DNA of 7,789 nucleotides from an uncultured Collinsella sp. (GTDB lineage: Bacteria > Actinomycetota > Coriobacteriia > Coriobacteriales > Coriobacteriaceae), in contig URNQ01000076.1 of NCBI GenBank assembly GCA_900549245.1, forward strand, positions 1 through 7,789, in the 5' to 3' direction. This document shows, piece after piece, positions 1 through 4,767 of the stretch. The number at the start of each line of letters is the position of its first letter. Positions within the stretch are counted from its first letter, which is position 1. The notes below the pieces were generated by a model. The model was not told where the DNA came from. It searched no databases and was given only the letters and a program-made list of their open reading frames with translations. The translations under genes and the position numbers were made by a program.

Positions 1-55
1 CCGTGTCCCACGGATAGCCACCGCCCACGTCCGGTTTTAAATTTCTGGTATCCAT
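1..55 (-). CDS. 5' end of an unrecognised minus-strand gene, cut by the left edge
   Basis: An ATG at 55-53 opens a minus-strand frame that stays open to the window edge, giving 18 codons that begin MDTRNLKPDVGGGYPWDT. A purine-rich AGAGG lies 7 bases upstream and could act as the ribosome site. The stretch is too short to assign a family. It lies downstream of the RHH gene on the same strand, with a terminator between them, so it would need its own promoter. I see no convincing -35/-10 pair in 80-200; TACTAT at 109-104 is the best -10 candidate. It could be a chance open frame. Sequence beyond the left edge would decide. Confidence 0.35.
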   Translation of the reverse strand, partial: MDTRNLKPDVGGGYPWDT

Positions 56-59
56 AAAC

Positions 60-78
60 TAGCCTCTCGTTGAGGCTA
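60..78 (-). promoter_or_regulatory. Hairpin over the putative ribosome site of the left-edge gene
   Basis: TAGCCTC (60-66) and GAGGCTA (72-78) form a perfect 7-bp stem with a 5-base loop. On the minus strand the AGAGG ribosome-site candidate sits partly in one arm. The hairpin could therefore limit translation of the gene starting at 55. It has no adjoining T-run, so it is not a good terminator. Confidence 0.35.
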
Positions 79-200
79 TCTAGCCATCAGTCGAAGTGAT
101 GCCATAGTATTTTGGTAGTACTTCAACATAGGGACCCAAATCGGAGCATACGTGTGCTAGGATTGCAGGTAACAGGCCAGAAAGCCACATTTGAACATGG

Positions 201-237
201 AAAAAGCCCTTCTTACTTGGCGGTAGGGGGCTTTTTT
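201..237 (-). terminator. Intrinsic terminator downstream of the RHH gene
   Basis: AAAAAGCCC at 201-209 pairs with GGGCTTTTT at 228-236. Read on the minus strand, this is a stem ending in GGGCTTTTT six bases after the RHH stop codon, as expected for a rho-independent terminator. The A-run on the other arm means it could also work on the plus strand. Confidence 0.7.
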
Positions 238-242
238 CATAT

Positions 243-401
243 CTATTTTTGCTCTTTAACACGCTCCAAAAACTCGGCGATAGCGATTGCCGCCATAGAC
301 GACTTAGCTACACCGCGGCTCTTCGCGTAGTCATCGAGATCACGCCAAATTTCGAGAGGCAGAGTAACCTGGATTCTTTTCTTCTCCTCGGCCACTGCCA
401 T
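243..401 (-). CDS. Small ribbon-helix-helix (CopG/Arc-type) DNA-binding protein
   Basis: This 52-aa protein has a textbook RHH layout. A beta strand lies at residues 8-14 (KRIQVTL), helix A at about 16-29 (LEIWRDLDDYAKSR), a turn at GVAKSS, and helix B at about 35-48. The start is well supported: AAGGAGG (417-411) sits 9 bases before the ATG. RHH proteins of this size bind DNA as dimers through the strand and usually repress their own promoter or that of a plasmid replication, partition or toxin-antitoxin operon. The gene appears monocistronic, with a terminator right after the stop. Three GTACCAC-like half-sites upstream are plausible autoregulatory operators. No toxin gene is visible next to it, so a plasmid copy-number or mobile-element regulator is as likely as an antitoxin. 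Confidence 0.8.
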   Translation of the reverse strand: MAVAEEKKRIQVTLPLEIWRDLDDYAKSRGVAKSSMAAIAIAEFLERVKEQK

Positions 402-894
402 AGACAATTACCTCCTTCGTTGAACAAACGAAATCGTACCACTACTGATTGAAACAAAGCGTATCACAAATACTGTCTAAAATACAAACTAACACAGAGT
501 GGTACACCTAAATTCGCTAAATCTTTTCGTCGGCCAGATAGGCACTCGAGTTTCCAAAAGGGGTACAGGAAATTGCCGAAAAGGGCACAGGGGCGGCAAG
601 TGATTCACCAAGAGTGAAGGTGGGCCCTCTTACCCAAGCGTTACTCGTTGCTTTGAATGGCAACGCACTAGGGCGACAGGAGTACTCGGGAGACCTGCCT
701 GTATATTATGCAGCTGATTGAATGGCAACAGGGCCAGCGACGCTGCCGGCCCTATAACTGTCCACGCGGGGCAGGCCGCGCATGTTGAGTTTAACGCATC
801 TCGTGACTGTTCAGATTCCGTGCACCGGGCGATTTGTTTTGGTCGTTTAGCTGGGCTAATGGTGGTTATTGGCTGCTGGGCTGGAGGATTTGGA
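402..894. other. Intergenic region with no supported gene; short repeats and hairpins
   Basis: Open frames here lack ribosome sites and recognisable protein features. Visible structure includes: two near-copies of AAAAGGG(G)YACAGG at 556-569 and 579-591; a TTGCCG/CGGCAA inverted repeat (573-578 and 594-599) enclosing the second copy; a CGTTGC/GCAACG hairpin (646-651 and 660-665); the 12-bp direct repeat TTGAATGGCAAC at 653-664 and 718-729; and a GC-rich hairpin AGGGCC/GGCCCT (730-735 and 748-753) without a T-run. This density suits a control or origin-like region, but nothing shows its role. Confidence 0.4.
436..505 (-). promoter_or_regulatory. Candidate operator/promoter region of the RHH gene
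   Basis: GTACCACT (436-443) and AGTGGTAC (498-505) are perfect inverted copies. GTATCAC (461-467) is a third, one-mismatch copy lying 25 bp from the first. All three lie just upstream of the RHH start, where its promoter must be. A weak minus-strand pair, TTGTAT followed after 15 bases by TGATAC, falls between them, with the -10 overlapping the middle half-site. RHH dimers commonly bind such short repeats. Confidence 0.45.
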
Positions 895-952
895 CTAATA
901 GTTGCTAATAGTGGCCGGATGAAGAGCTGTTCAAGCTATTAGAAGCAATAGC
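885..952. repeat. CTAATAG repeat cluster, left copy
   Basis: GGATTTGG (about 886-893) is followed by CTAATAG at 895-901 and 905-911, exactly 10 bp apart, and an inverted CTATTAG at 936-942. The last lies within GCTATT (935-940) and AATAGC (947-952), an inverted repeat. The 22 bp at 895-916 recur without a mismatch at 1643-1664. Ten-bp phasing puts the tandem motifs on one face of the helix, as in arm-type recombinase sites or iterons. Confidence 0.7.
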
Positions 953-1001
953 GAGTACGGTCTTGGCTGGAAAACAGGTCGCGAGCAGGGGAGGGCCGAG
1001 C

Positions 1002-1250
1002 ATGTACGGACCGGTGAGCAAGAACGGGCCGGCGTTGGAATTTGGGGAGATCGGCGAGGAAGTTAAGGATGAGGTTCGGCGGCAAGCGACTGGCGAGGCC
1101 GTCGAGAGAGCCAGGGGCAAGCTCAAGGCCCGTGACGAGCGCGAAGACGATCCGTTTTGGGGTCGCGGGAATCAAGAACACCTTCGTCGAGCTGCGGAAA
1201 GACTGGATTCCGGCGAGGGAGTGGAGCACGGATTGATCGAAGAAGAATGA
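1002..1250 (+). CDS. Antitoxin-like small protein with a RelB/DinJ-type C-terminus
   Basis: This 82-aa acidic protein starts at ATG 1002, 6 bases after GGGGAGGG (988-995); an upstream TTG at 963 is less likely. Residues 50-82 carry the pattern DPFW..NQ..L..A...LD.G.GVEH.LIE, which resembles the toxin-wrapping tail of RelB/DinJ and related type II antitoxins. The first 48 residues show no ribbon-helix-helix strand or other DNA-binding fold I recognise. They are mainly charged and helical. No RelE/YoeB-type toxin follows; the next gene is the 41-aa peptide at 1328. It may be an orphan, chimeric or degenerate antitoxin, or the pattern may mislead. The gene lies inside the interval bracketed by the 22-bp CTAATAG repeats. 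Confidence 0.6.
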   Translation: MYGPVSKNGPALEFGEIGEEVKDEVRRQATGEAVERARGKLKARDEREDDPFWGRGNQEHLRRAAERLDSGEGVEHGLIEEE

Positions 1251-1255
1251 CGCTC

Positions 1256-1264
1256 TGCTAGAAT
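1256..1264 (+). promoter_or_regulatory. Extended -10 promoter for the 41-aa peptide
   Basis: TGCTAGAAT is an extended -10 (TGn plus TAGAAT). The nearest -35-like TTGATC (1233-1238) is 20 bases away, too far to be canonical, so recognition would rest on the extended element. Transcription would begin near 1271, leaving about 57 bases of leader that hold the ribosome-site hairpin. Confidence 0.45.
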
Positions 1265-1292
1265 CAGCAGCGCTGTCGGCAGTCCTCGTGCC

Positions 1293-1327
1293 GGGCAGGG
1301 CCCTCCATCCGATGGGAGGTGATGCCC
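1293..1327 (+). promoter_or_regulatory. Hairpin that sequesters the ribosome site of the 41-aa peptide
   Basis: GGGCA (1293-1297) pairs with TGCCC (1323-1327), which abuts the ATG. Inside it, CCTCC (1302-1306) pairs with the Shine-Dalgarno GGAGG (1315-1319), leaving an 8-base loop. The whole ribosome site is thus base-paired. SD sequestration of this kind is a hallmark of type I toxin messengers. Confidence 0.5.
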
Positions 1328-1453
1328 ATGACCGATTTCACCGAGTTCGTGAAGCTCCTGACCGCCCTGGTCTCGCTCCTCACGGCCCTCGTCGGCCTTT
1401 CCAAGGCACTCAAGCAGGGTTCGAAGCCCAAAAAGAAAGGTCACCGTCGCTAA
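1328..1453 (+). CDS. 41-aa hydrophobic peptide with a basic tail; candidate type I toxin
   Basis: The ATG at 1328 lies 8 bases after GGAGG (1315-1319); an in-frame ATG at 1322 is too close to the SD. A hydrophobic helix at about residues 8-25 (VKLLTALVSLLTALVGLS) is followed by a strongly basic tail (KALKQGSKPKKKGHRR). One membrane helix with a charged tail is typical of type I toxins such as Fst, TxpA and BsrG, although I see no direct sequence match to any of them. The context agrees: own extended -10 promoter, SD locked in a hairpin, a bidirectional terminator over the stop codon, and an opposing promoter beyond it. Alternatives are a holin-like or leaderless-bacteriocin-like peptide. Confidence 0.6.
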   Translation: MTDFTEFVKLLTALVSLLTALVGLSKALKQGSKPKKKGHRR

Positions 1454-1516
1454 GGCGGTGACCTAACTCTTCAAAGCAACGGCTCTGCCCAGCTTCCTAC
1501 GACTTGGGCTGCCGTC
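1430..1516 (-). ncRNA. Predicted convergent antisense RNA to the peptide gene's 3' end
   Basis: The minus-strand promoter at 1552-1523 would start a transcript near 1516. The hairpin at 1464-1438, followed on that strand by TTTCTTTTT (1438-1430), would end it, giving about 87 nt complementary to the 3' end of the peptide messenger. This is the layout of the txpA/RatA, bsrG/SR4 and par (Fst) loci. No transcript evidence exists here; the call rests on promoter and terminator positions. Confidence 0.35.
1438..1464. terminator. Bidirectional terminator overlapping the peptide stop codon
   Basis: AGGTCACCG (1438-1446) and CGGTGACCT (1456-1464) form a perfect 9-bp stem with a 9-base loop, and the TAA stop (1451-1453) lies in the loop. 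On the minus strand the stem is followed by TTTCTTTTT, a good U-tract. On the plus strand only a weak pyrimidine tract (TAACTCTT) follows. Confidence 0.65.
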
Positions 1517-1522
1517 GGCACC

Positions 1523-1552
1523 ATTCTACCCGTTTGACATTGCTGTTGTCGA
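1523..1552 (-). promoter_or_regulatory. Candidate antisense promoter facing the peptide gene
   Basis: On the minus strand TCGACA (1552-1547, five of six bases of TTGACA) is followed after 18 bases by TAGAAT (1528-1523). The -10 hexamer is identical to that of the opposing promoter at 1259-1264. A direct repeat, GCTGTCGGCA (1272-1281) and GCCGTCGGCA (1511-1520), lies at the predicted start of each transcript. Confidence 0.4.
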
Positions 1553-1603
1553 TGCGCCGTATCAAGAATCCACGGCAGCGCTCGTGGTTGCAAAACAGCC
1601 CAA

Positions 1604-1703
1604 CAAATAGTGGCTATTAGTCAGTTCGACTGTCCAAAAGGCCTAATAGTTGCTAATAGTGGCCAGTTGGCAACGGATTTGGGCTATTAGTTCTAACAGT
1701 GCC
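1604..1703. repeat. CTAATAG repeat cluster, right copy
   Basis: The cluster holds CTATTAG at 1614-1620, CTAATAG at 1643-1649 and 1653-1659 (in the 22-bp unit identical to 895-916), and CTATTAG at 1684-1690 next to CTAACAG at 1693-1699. GGATTTGG at 1675-1682 precedes that last pair just as it precedes the left copy, so 1675-1703 is a diverged second unit. TATACT at 1704-1709 directly follows and is a possible -10 for the phosphoesterase operon. The rest of the 1465-1883 gap shows only a GCCCA/TGGGC hairpin (1487-1491 and 1505-1509) and the leader elements listed below. Confidence 0.7.
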
Positions 1704-1794
1704 TATACTATGACCCCACAAACGGGACACGGTTTTCTGCCCGCACGAGGTTTTGAAGTTTTAGCTGGGACAATCCGGCAGATTGGAGCACAGA

Positions 1795-1818
1795 ACATGA
1801 GGTTCGAACGCCTCATGT
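1795..1818. promoter_or_regulatory. 8-bp inverted repeat in the phosphoesterase operon leader
   Basis: ACATGAGG (1795-1802) and CCTCATGT (1811-1818) are perfect inverted copies around TTCGAACG. The left arm contains the ATG of the 22-aa leader ORF. It could be an operator, or an RNA hairpin that occludes that start. The loop's GTTCGAAC recalls a tRNA T-loop, but the stem geometry and lack of an acceptor stem argue against a tRNA. Confidence 0.45.
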
Positions 1819-1865
1819 CACTCAAAATACGTCTCCTCAACTGCGCAAAGGAGAACGGTTTTTAG
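1797..1865 (+). CDS. Possible 22-aa leader ORF ahead of the phosphoesterase operon
   Basis: ATG 1797 has a GGAG (1785-1788) 8 bases upstream and encodes MRFERLMSLKIRLLNCAKENGF, ending with TAG at 1865, 18 bases before the first phosphoesterase start. Good ribosome-site spacing and the position at the head of the operon suggest a translated upstream ORF or leader peptide. The start lies in an arm of the 1795-1818 inverted repeat. The peptide is basic, with no recognisable domain and no run of one amino acid, so there is no clear attenuation signal. It may simply be fortuitous. Confidence 0.3.
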   Translation: MRFERLMSLKIRLLNCAKENGF

Positions 1866-1883
1866 CGACAAGGAGACAATGGA

Positions 1884-2522
1884 ATGATCTGGTTCACCAG
1901 CGACACCCACTTCGGGCATGAGAACGTGCTGAAGTTCACCGACCGCCCGTGGGAGACGATTTGGCAGATGAACGATGCCATCGTCGACAACATCAACGGT
2001 AAGGTTGCCGTGGATGACGAGCTCTACATCCTAGGGGATTTCTCATTCAAGATGACCGCCCAGGACGCCTACGGGCTGCGTAAGCGGATCGCCTGCAGAC
2101 GCATCCACCTCGTCCCGGGAAACCACGACAAGGACTGGACCCAGCCGGCGGTCGCGGGCGCGTTCACCGTGGAACCGCCGATCTGCGTGCTCAAGATCGA
2201 CGGGCAGAAGATCGTCCTGTGCCATTACCCTATGGCCGACTGGCAGGGCATGAGTCATGGATCGTGGCACCTCCACGGGCACATCCACAGCAGCGGAGGC
2301 ACGTACAACGAGTTCAACCGCAAGCAGGGCCTTCTGCGCTACGACGTCGGTTGCGACGCCAACGGGCACTCCACGGTGAGTCTCGACGAGCTGAGGGAGT
2401 GGTTCGCCGGAGTCGGCGAGCCGTGCGGCCGGGGGAAATGGCCCTGGTGGGTCAACGAGACCGGCGACAGGCAGGGCGAGCGCGAGCTGGCGGCGTACAA
2501 GAGGGAAGTGGTAATCCGATGA
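1884..2522 (+). CDS. Calcineurin-like metallophosphoesterase, phage type (first of three)
   Basis: This 212-aa protein carries every metallophosphoesterase motif: SDTHFGH (D7, H9), LGDF (D52), GNHD (N80, H81), CHYP (H114) and HGHIH (H133, H135). These bind a two-metal centre that hydrolyses phosphoesters. The opening MIWFTSDTHFGH followed by a PW motif matches a small soluble phosphoesterase family frequent in phages and gut bacteria, whose substrate is unknown. No signal peptide is seen, so it acts in the cytoplasm. The ATG is 8 bases after AAGGAG (1870-1875). The stop overlaps the next start (ATGA), showing translational coupling. Its sequence outside the motifs is unlike the two genes that follow, so it is a distinct subfamily rather than a recent duplicate. 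Confidence 0.85.
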   Translation: MIWFTSDTHFGHENVLKFTDRPWETIWQMNDAIVDNINGKVAVDDELYILGDFSFKMTAQDAYGLRKRIACRRIHLVPGNHDKDWTQPAVAGAFTVEPPICVLKIDGQKIVLCHYPMADWQGMSHGSWHLHGHIHSSGGTYNEFNRKQGLLRYDVGCDANGHSTVSLDELREWFAGVGEPCGRGKWPWWVNETGDRQGERELAAYKREVVIR

Positions 2523-3244
2523 CGGTCTACGTGACAGGCGATATCCACAGTGGGCTCGACATGCAAAAGCTCCGCGACTGGGAGCTTGGGGATAGCCTTG
2601 GCAGCGACGACTATCTGATCATCGCCGGCGACTTTGGCTTTCCGTGGGACTTCTCTGCCGAGGAATGCGCCGATATCGCTTGGCTGGAGTCGCGCCCCTA
2701 CACGGTGCTGTTCGTCGACGGCAACCACGAGCGCTTCGACCACTGGGAGGAACGCCCCATGGAGCCGTGGCACGGCGGGCTGACGCAACGCCTGTCGGAT
2801 ACCTCGTCCATCCGCCGACTCATGCGCGGGGAGGTCTTCGATCTCGACGGCTCGACGGTATTCACCATGGGCGGTGCCACAAGCGTGGACAGGGAATACC
2901 GCGTGCCGTATTCCAGCTGGTGGCCTCAGGAGCTCCCGGACGAGCGCGATTTCGATACCGCGCGGGCAAGGCTCGACGAGGTCGGCTGGAAGGTCGACTG
3001 CGTCATCACCCATACCTGCGCCACGCGCATGCTCTCGCCGACGCTCTACCCGGACCCAGGCTGGGAGCGCCCGGATGTGGACCGGCTGACCGGATTCCTC
3101 GACGAGCTCGAGGATCGCCTGGACTACAAGCGCTGGTATTACGGACATTTTCACCGAGACGGCAATCCGGACGAACGGCACACGGTGCTGTATGACTGGA
3201 TCGTGAGGCTTGGGGACAAACTTTTGCCGTGGGGCGCGTACTGA
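2519..3244 (+). CDS. Metallophosphoesterase (second of three; paralogue of the next gene)
   Basis: The start ATG 2519 overlaps the upstream stop as ATGA and places the first strand and metal motif at the N-terminus (MTVYVTGDIH), as the family requires; longer upstream versions of this frame only shadow the previous gene. The 241-aa product has GDIH (D8, H10), AGDFGF (D38), GNHE (N69, H70), ITH (H165) and GHFH (H210, H212), a full two-metal site. Conserved insert features include LMRGEVFD (101-108), TMGGA (116-120) and WW (134-135). This type occurs in Firmicutes, actinobacteria and phages with unknown substrates. It aligns almost end to end with the next gene, which points to tandem duplication. 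Confidence 0.85.
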   Translation: MTVYVTGDIHSGLDMQKLRDWELGDSLGSDDYLIIAGDFGFPWDFSAEECADIAWLESRPYTVLFVDGNHERFDHWEERPMEPWHGGLTQRLSDTSSIRRLMRGEVFDLDGSTVFTMGGATSVDREYRVPYSSWWPQELPDERDFDTARARLDEVGWKVDCVITHTCATRMLSPTLYPDPGWERPDVDRLTGFLDELEDRLDYKRWYYGHFHRDGNPDERHTVLYDWIVRLGDKLLPWGAY

Positions 3245-3981
3245 TGGCTATCTATGTGACGGGCGACGTGCACGGCAGGGCCGAGTACGGGTCCAGCCGG
3301 TTTGCCTTCAGGAATTGGCCGCTGGGTCGGATTCTGACGCGCGATGACGTGGTGATCGTGGCCGGCGATTTCGGCTTCGTCTGGGACGGATCGAATGCCG
3401 AGAGGTACTGGCTCGACTGGTTCGAGTCGAAGCCGTGGGCCACGTGTTTCGTAGACGGCAACCACGAGAACCACCGCGCCCTGGCTGAGTTGCCGGTGCG
3501 GGAGTGGAACGGCGGGCTCGTCCATGAGGCGCGGCCGCACGTGCTGCATCTGATGCGCGGAGAGGTGTTCGACATCGCAGGAACCACGGTTCTTACCATG
3601 GGCGGCGCCGCGAGCCATGACAGGCAGTATCGCAGGGAGGGGAGGAGCTGGTGGCCCGAGGAGATGCCGAGCGAGGAAGAGATGGGGCACTGCCGCGCCT
3701 CGCTCGACCGCGTGGGCTGGAAGGTCGACTACGTTGTGACTCACGAGGCGCCGGCTGCCCTTGCTGAGGGGCTATGCCACGAGCTCGGGCGCGAGTATCG
3801 GGACGACCGGCTTCAGCGATTCCTTGGCGAGCTCGATGGGCGGCTCGGCTACCGCGCCTGGTTCTTCGGCCACTACCACGGCGACGAGTGGCGTGACGCC
3901 AGGCATCGCCTTATCTACCGAGACATCGTGCCGGTCGAAGATGCTGCGCCCGCTTCTAGAAACCTTCTAGAAGCGCTCTAG
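3244..3981 (+). CDS. Metallophosphoesterase (third of three; paralogue of the previous gene)
   Basis: The ATG at 3244 overlaps the previous stop by one base (TGATG). An in-frame GTG at 3229 would add five residues but spoils the MAIYVTGDVHG opening. The 245-aa product has GDVH (D8, H10), AGDFGF (D42), GNHE (N73, H74), VTH (H167) and GHYH (H210, H212), so it should be catalytically competent. It shares HLMRGEVFD-, TMGGA-, WWP- and GWKVD-type blocks with its neighbour in the same order, but differs in the stretch after the catalytic VTH (HEAP versus HTCA), perhaps reflecting different substrates. The last eight codons and the stop lie inside the 3954-3994 inverted repeat, so the C-terminus RNLLEAL is repeat-encoded. 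Confidence 0.85.
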   Translation: MAIYVTGDVHGRAEYGSSRFAFRNWPLGRILTRDDVVIVAGDFGFVWDGSNAERYWLDWFESKPWATCFVDGNHENHRALAELPVREWNGGLVHEARPHVLHLMRGEVFDIAGTTVLTMGGAASHDRQYRREGRSWWPEEMPSEEEMGHCRASLDRVGWKVDYVVTHEAPAALAEGLCHELGREYRDDRLQRFLGELDGRLGYRAWFFGHYHGDEWRDARHRLIYRDIVPVEDAAPASRNLLEAL

Positions 3982-3994
3982 AAGGTTTCTAGAA
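3954..3994. repeat. Perfect 18-bp inverted repeat built from CTAGAA units
   Basis: TTCTAGAAACCTTCTAGA (3954-3971) and its exact reverse complement (3977-3994) flank a 5-base loop, AGCGC. Each arm contains two TTCTAGA motifs, so the element is palindromic at two scales. It sits at the junction of two convergent operons and includes the TAG stop of the third phosphoesterase (3979-3981). It could act as a bidirectional terminator, although neither side has a T-run. A protein-binding or insertion-derived element is also possible. Confidence 0.85.
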
Positions 3995-4011
3995 ATTAGG
4001 CGCCATATGGA

Positions 4012-4521
4012 CTATTCCAATTCAAAAGTCTGGTCGAGGGAGTTCGACCCGGCACCCATCCCGTCGACTTTCACTTCGATGGGAGACATGTCATTGAGAT
4101 CAAAAATCGACACACCGTCGCATTCGCCTCCCGGCGCAAGCCCTTGCGAAGAGAAGTGGTCTTCCTGCAAATCGGCGGCAAACCCGCGAGATAGCATCTG
4201 CTTATTTTGATAAGCCGTGATGTAGCTACCAACAGCGCATGAATCTGCCGATCGGTTGTTAATGGCGTGCCAGCGAACAACGGCAACCTTCCCGCCATCG
4301 CCAGCCGAGGAATCATGCACCTCGACGCCGGTGACTGAATACTCCATCTTGCCGTAAACCCCGTCTTCCTGCGCGTTATCAGAATCGGCGACCTGAACTG
4401 CCGTCTGACGATCGTCTGCCTGGCTGCACCCAGAGGTCATAACTAGGGCGGCTGCCAGAACACCCGCAGCCCCAAAGTTCCGAGCTAGGTTGATTGCCTT
4501 TTTAACAGAGAGATGTTCCAT
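4012..4521 (-). CDS. DUF5067-like surface lipoprotein
   Basis: This 169-aa protein has a basic N-terminus, a hydrophobic core (residues 17-28) and a lipobox-like TSGC with Cys32, so it should be lipidated and exported. Position -3 of the lipobox is Thr rather than Leu, which is slightly atypical. Residues about 58-165 form a beta-rich domain with a VVRWHAINNRS block, a QNKQML region and LAPGGEC ending in SPIEVKV, the pattern of DUF5067-type immunoglobulin-like domains on Gram-positive lipoproteins. The function of that family is unknown. GGAG lies 6 bases before the ATG. It is the last gene of a minus-strand operon, 34 bases after the small membrane protein, and ends next to the 3954-3994 inverted repeat. 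Confidence 0.75.
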   Translation of the reverse strand: MEHLSVKKAINLARNFGAAGVLAAALVMTSGCSQADDRQTAVQVADSDNAQEDGVYGKMEYSVTGVEVHDSSAGDGGKVAVVRWHAINNRSADSCAVGSYITAYQNKQMLSRGFAADLQEDHFSSQGLAPGGECDGVSIFDLNDMSPIEVKVDGMGAGSNSLDQTFELE

Positions 4522-4555
4522 CGACTACTCCAAACTTAATTGTTTTTGAATGCCA

Positions 4556-4765
4556 TCAGCCAAACAGCCAAGCCCCAATGAGCATGACCACTGAAACTGC
4601 TGCAAGCGAAGCCCAGACGGCATTTTGACGGGTGATGACACCGCTGATGGTGAGCGCATTTGCGCCGGCACCATCAATGACAGTCCAGACGAGTGCCGTG
4701 ACCAAAAAGACGACTAGCCCTGCCGTTATCAACTCACGGCGAGACGGCCTTAGCTTGTCGGACAT
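4556..4765 (-). CDS. Small membrane protein with two predicted helices
   Basis: This 69-aa protein has two hydrophobic helices, at about residues 13-31 (LITAGLVVFLVTALVWTVI) and 50-68 (WASLAAVSVVMLIGAWLFG). A polar loop containing SGVITRQN joins them, and the N-terminus is basic (RPSRRE). The positive-inside rule places both termini in the cytoplasm. The ATG follows the upstream stop after two bases (TAG AT ATG), so its translation is almost certainly coupled to the RHH-coiled coil gene. I recognise no family. The setting between a DNA-binding coiled-coil protein and a lipoprotein is the main clue: it may link a DNA-bound or cytoplasmic partner to the membrane. Confidence 0.7.
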   Translation of the reverse strand: MSDKLRPSRRELITAGLVVFLVTALVWTVIDGAGANALTISGVITRQNAVWASLAAVSVVMLIGAWLFG

Positions 4766-4767
4766 AT

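Noticed and set aside
80..262. 60-aa minus-strand frame just downstream of the RHH gene
   Set aside because: It overlaps the RHH 3' end and runs straight through the intrinsic terminator at 201-237. It has no ribosome site or recognisable protein features.
718..942. 74-aa plus-strand frame with a hydrophobic stretch
   Set aside because: It starts with TTG, has no ribosome site and contains the CTAATAG repeats. It looks like chance coding in a repeat region.
243..1250. RHH repressor and RelB-like protein as a split toxin-antitoxin pair
   Set aside because: They lie on opposite strands 600 bp apart with a terminator and repeats between, and neither resembles a toxin.
2219..2518. N-terminal extension of the second phosphoesterase
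   Set aside because: These 100 codons shadow the first phosphoesterase in another frame. The family begins at the MTVYVTGDIH strand encoded from 2519.
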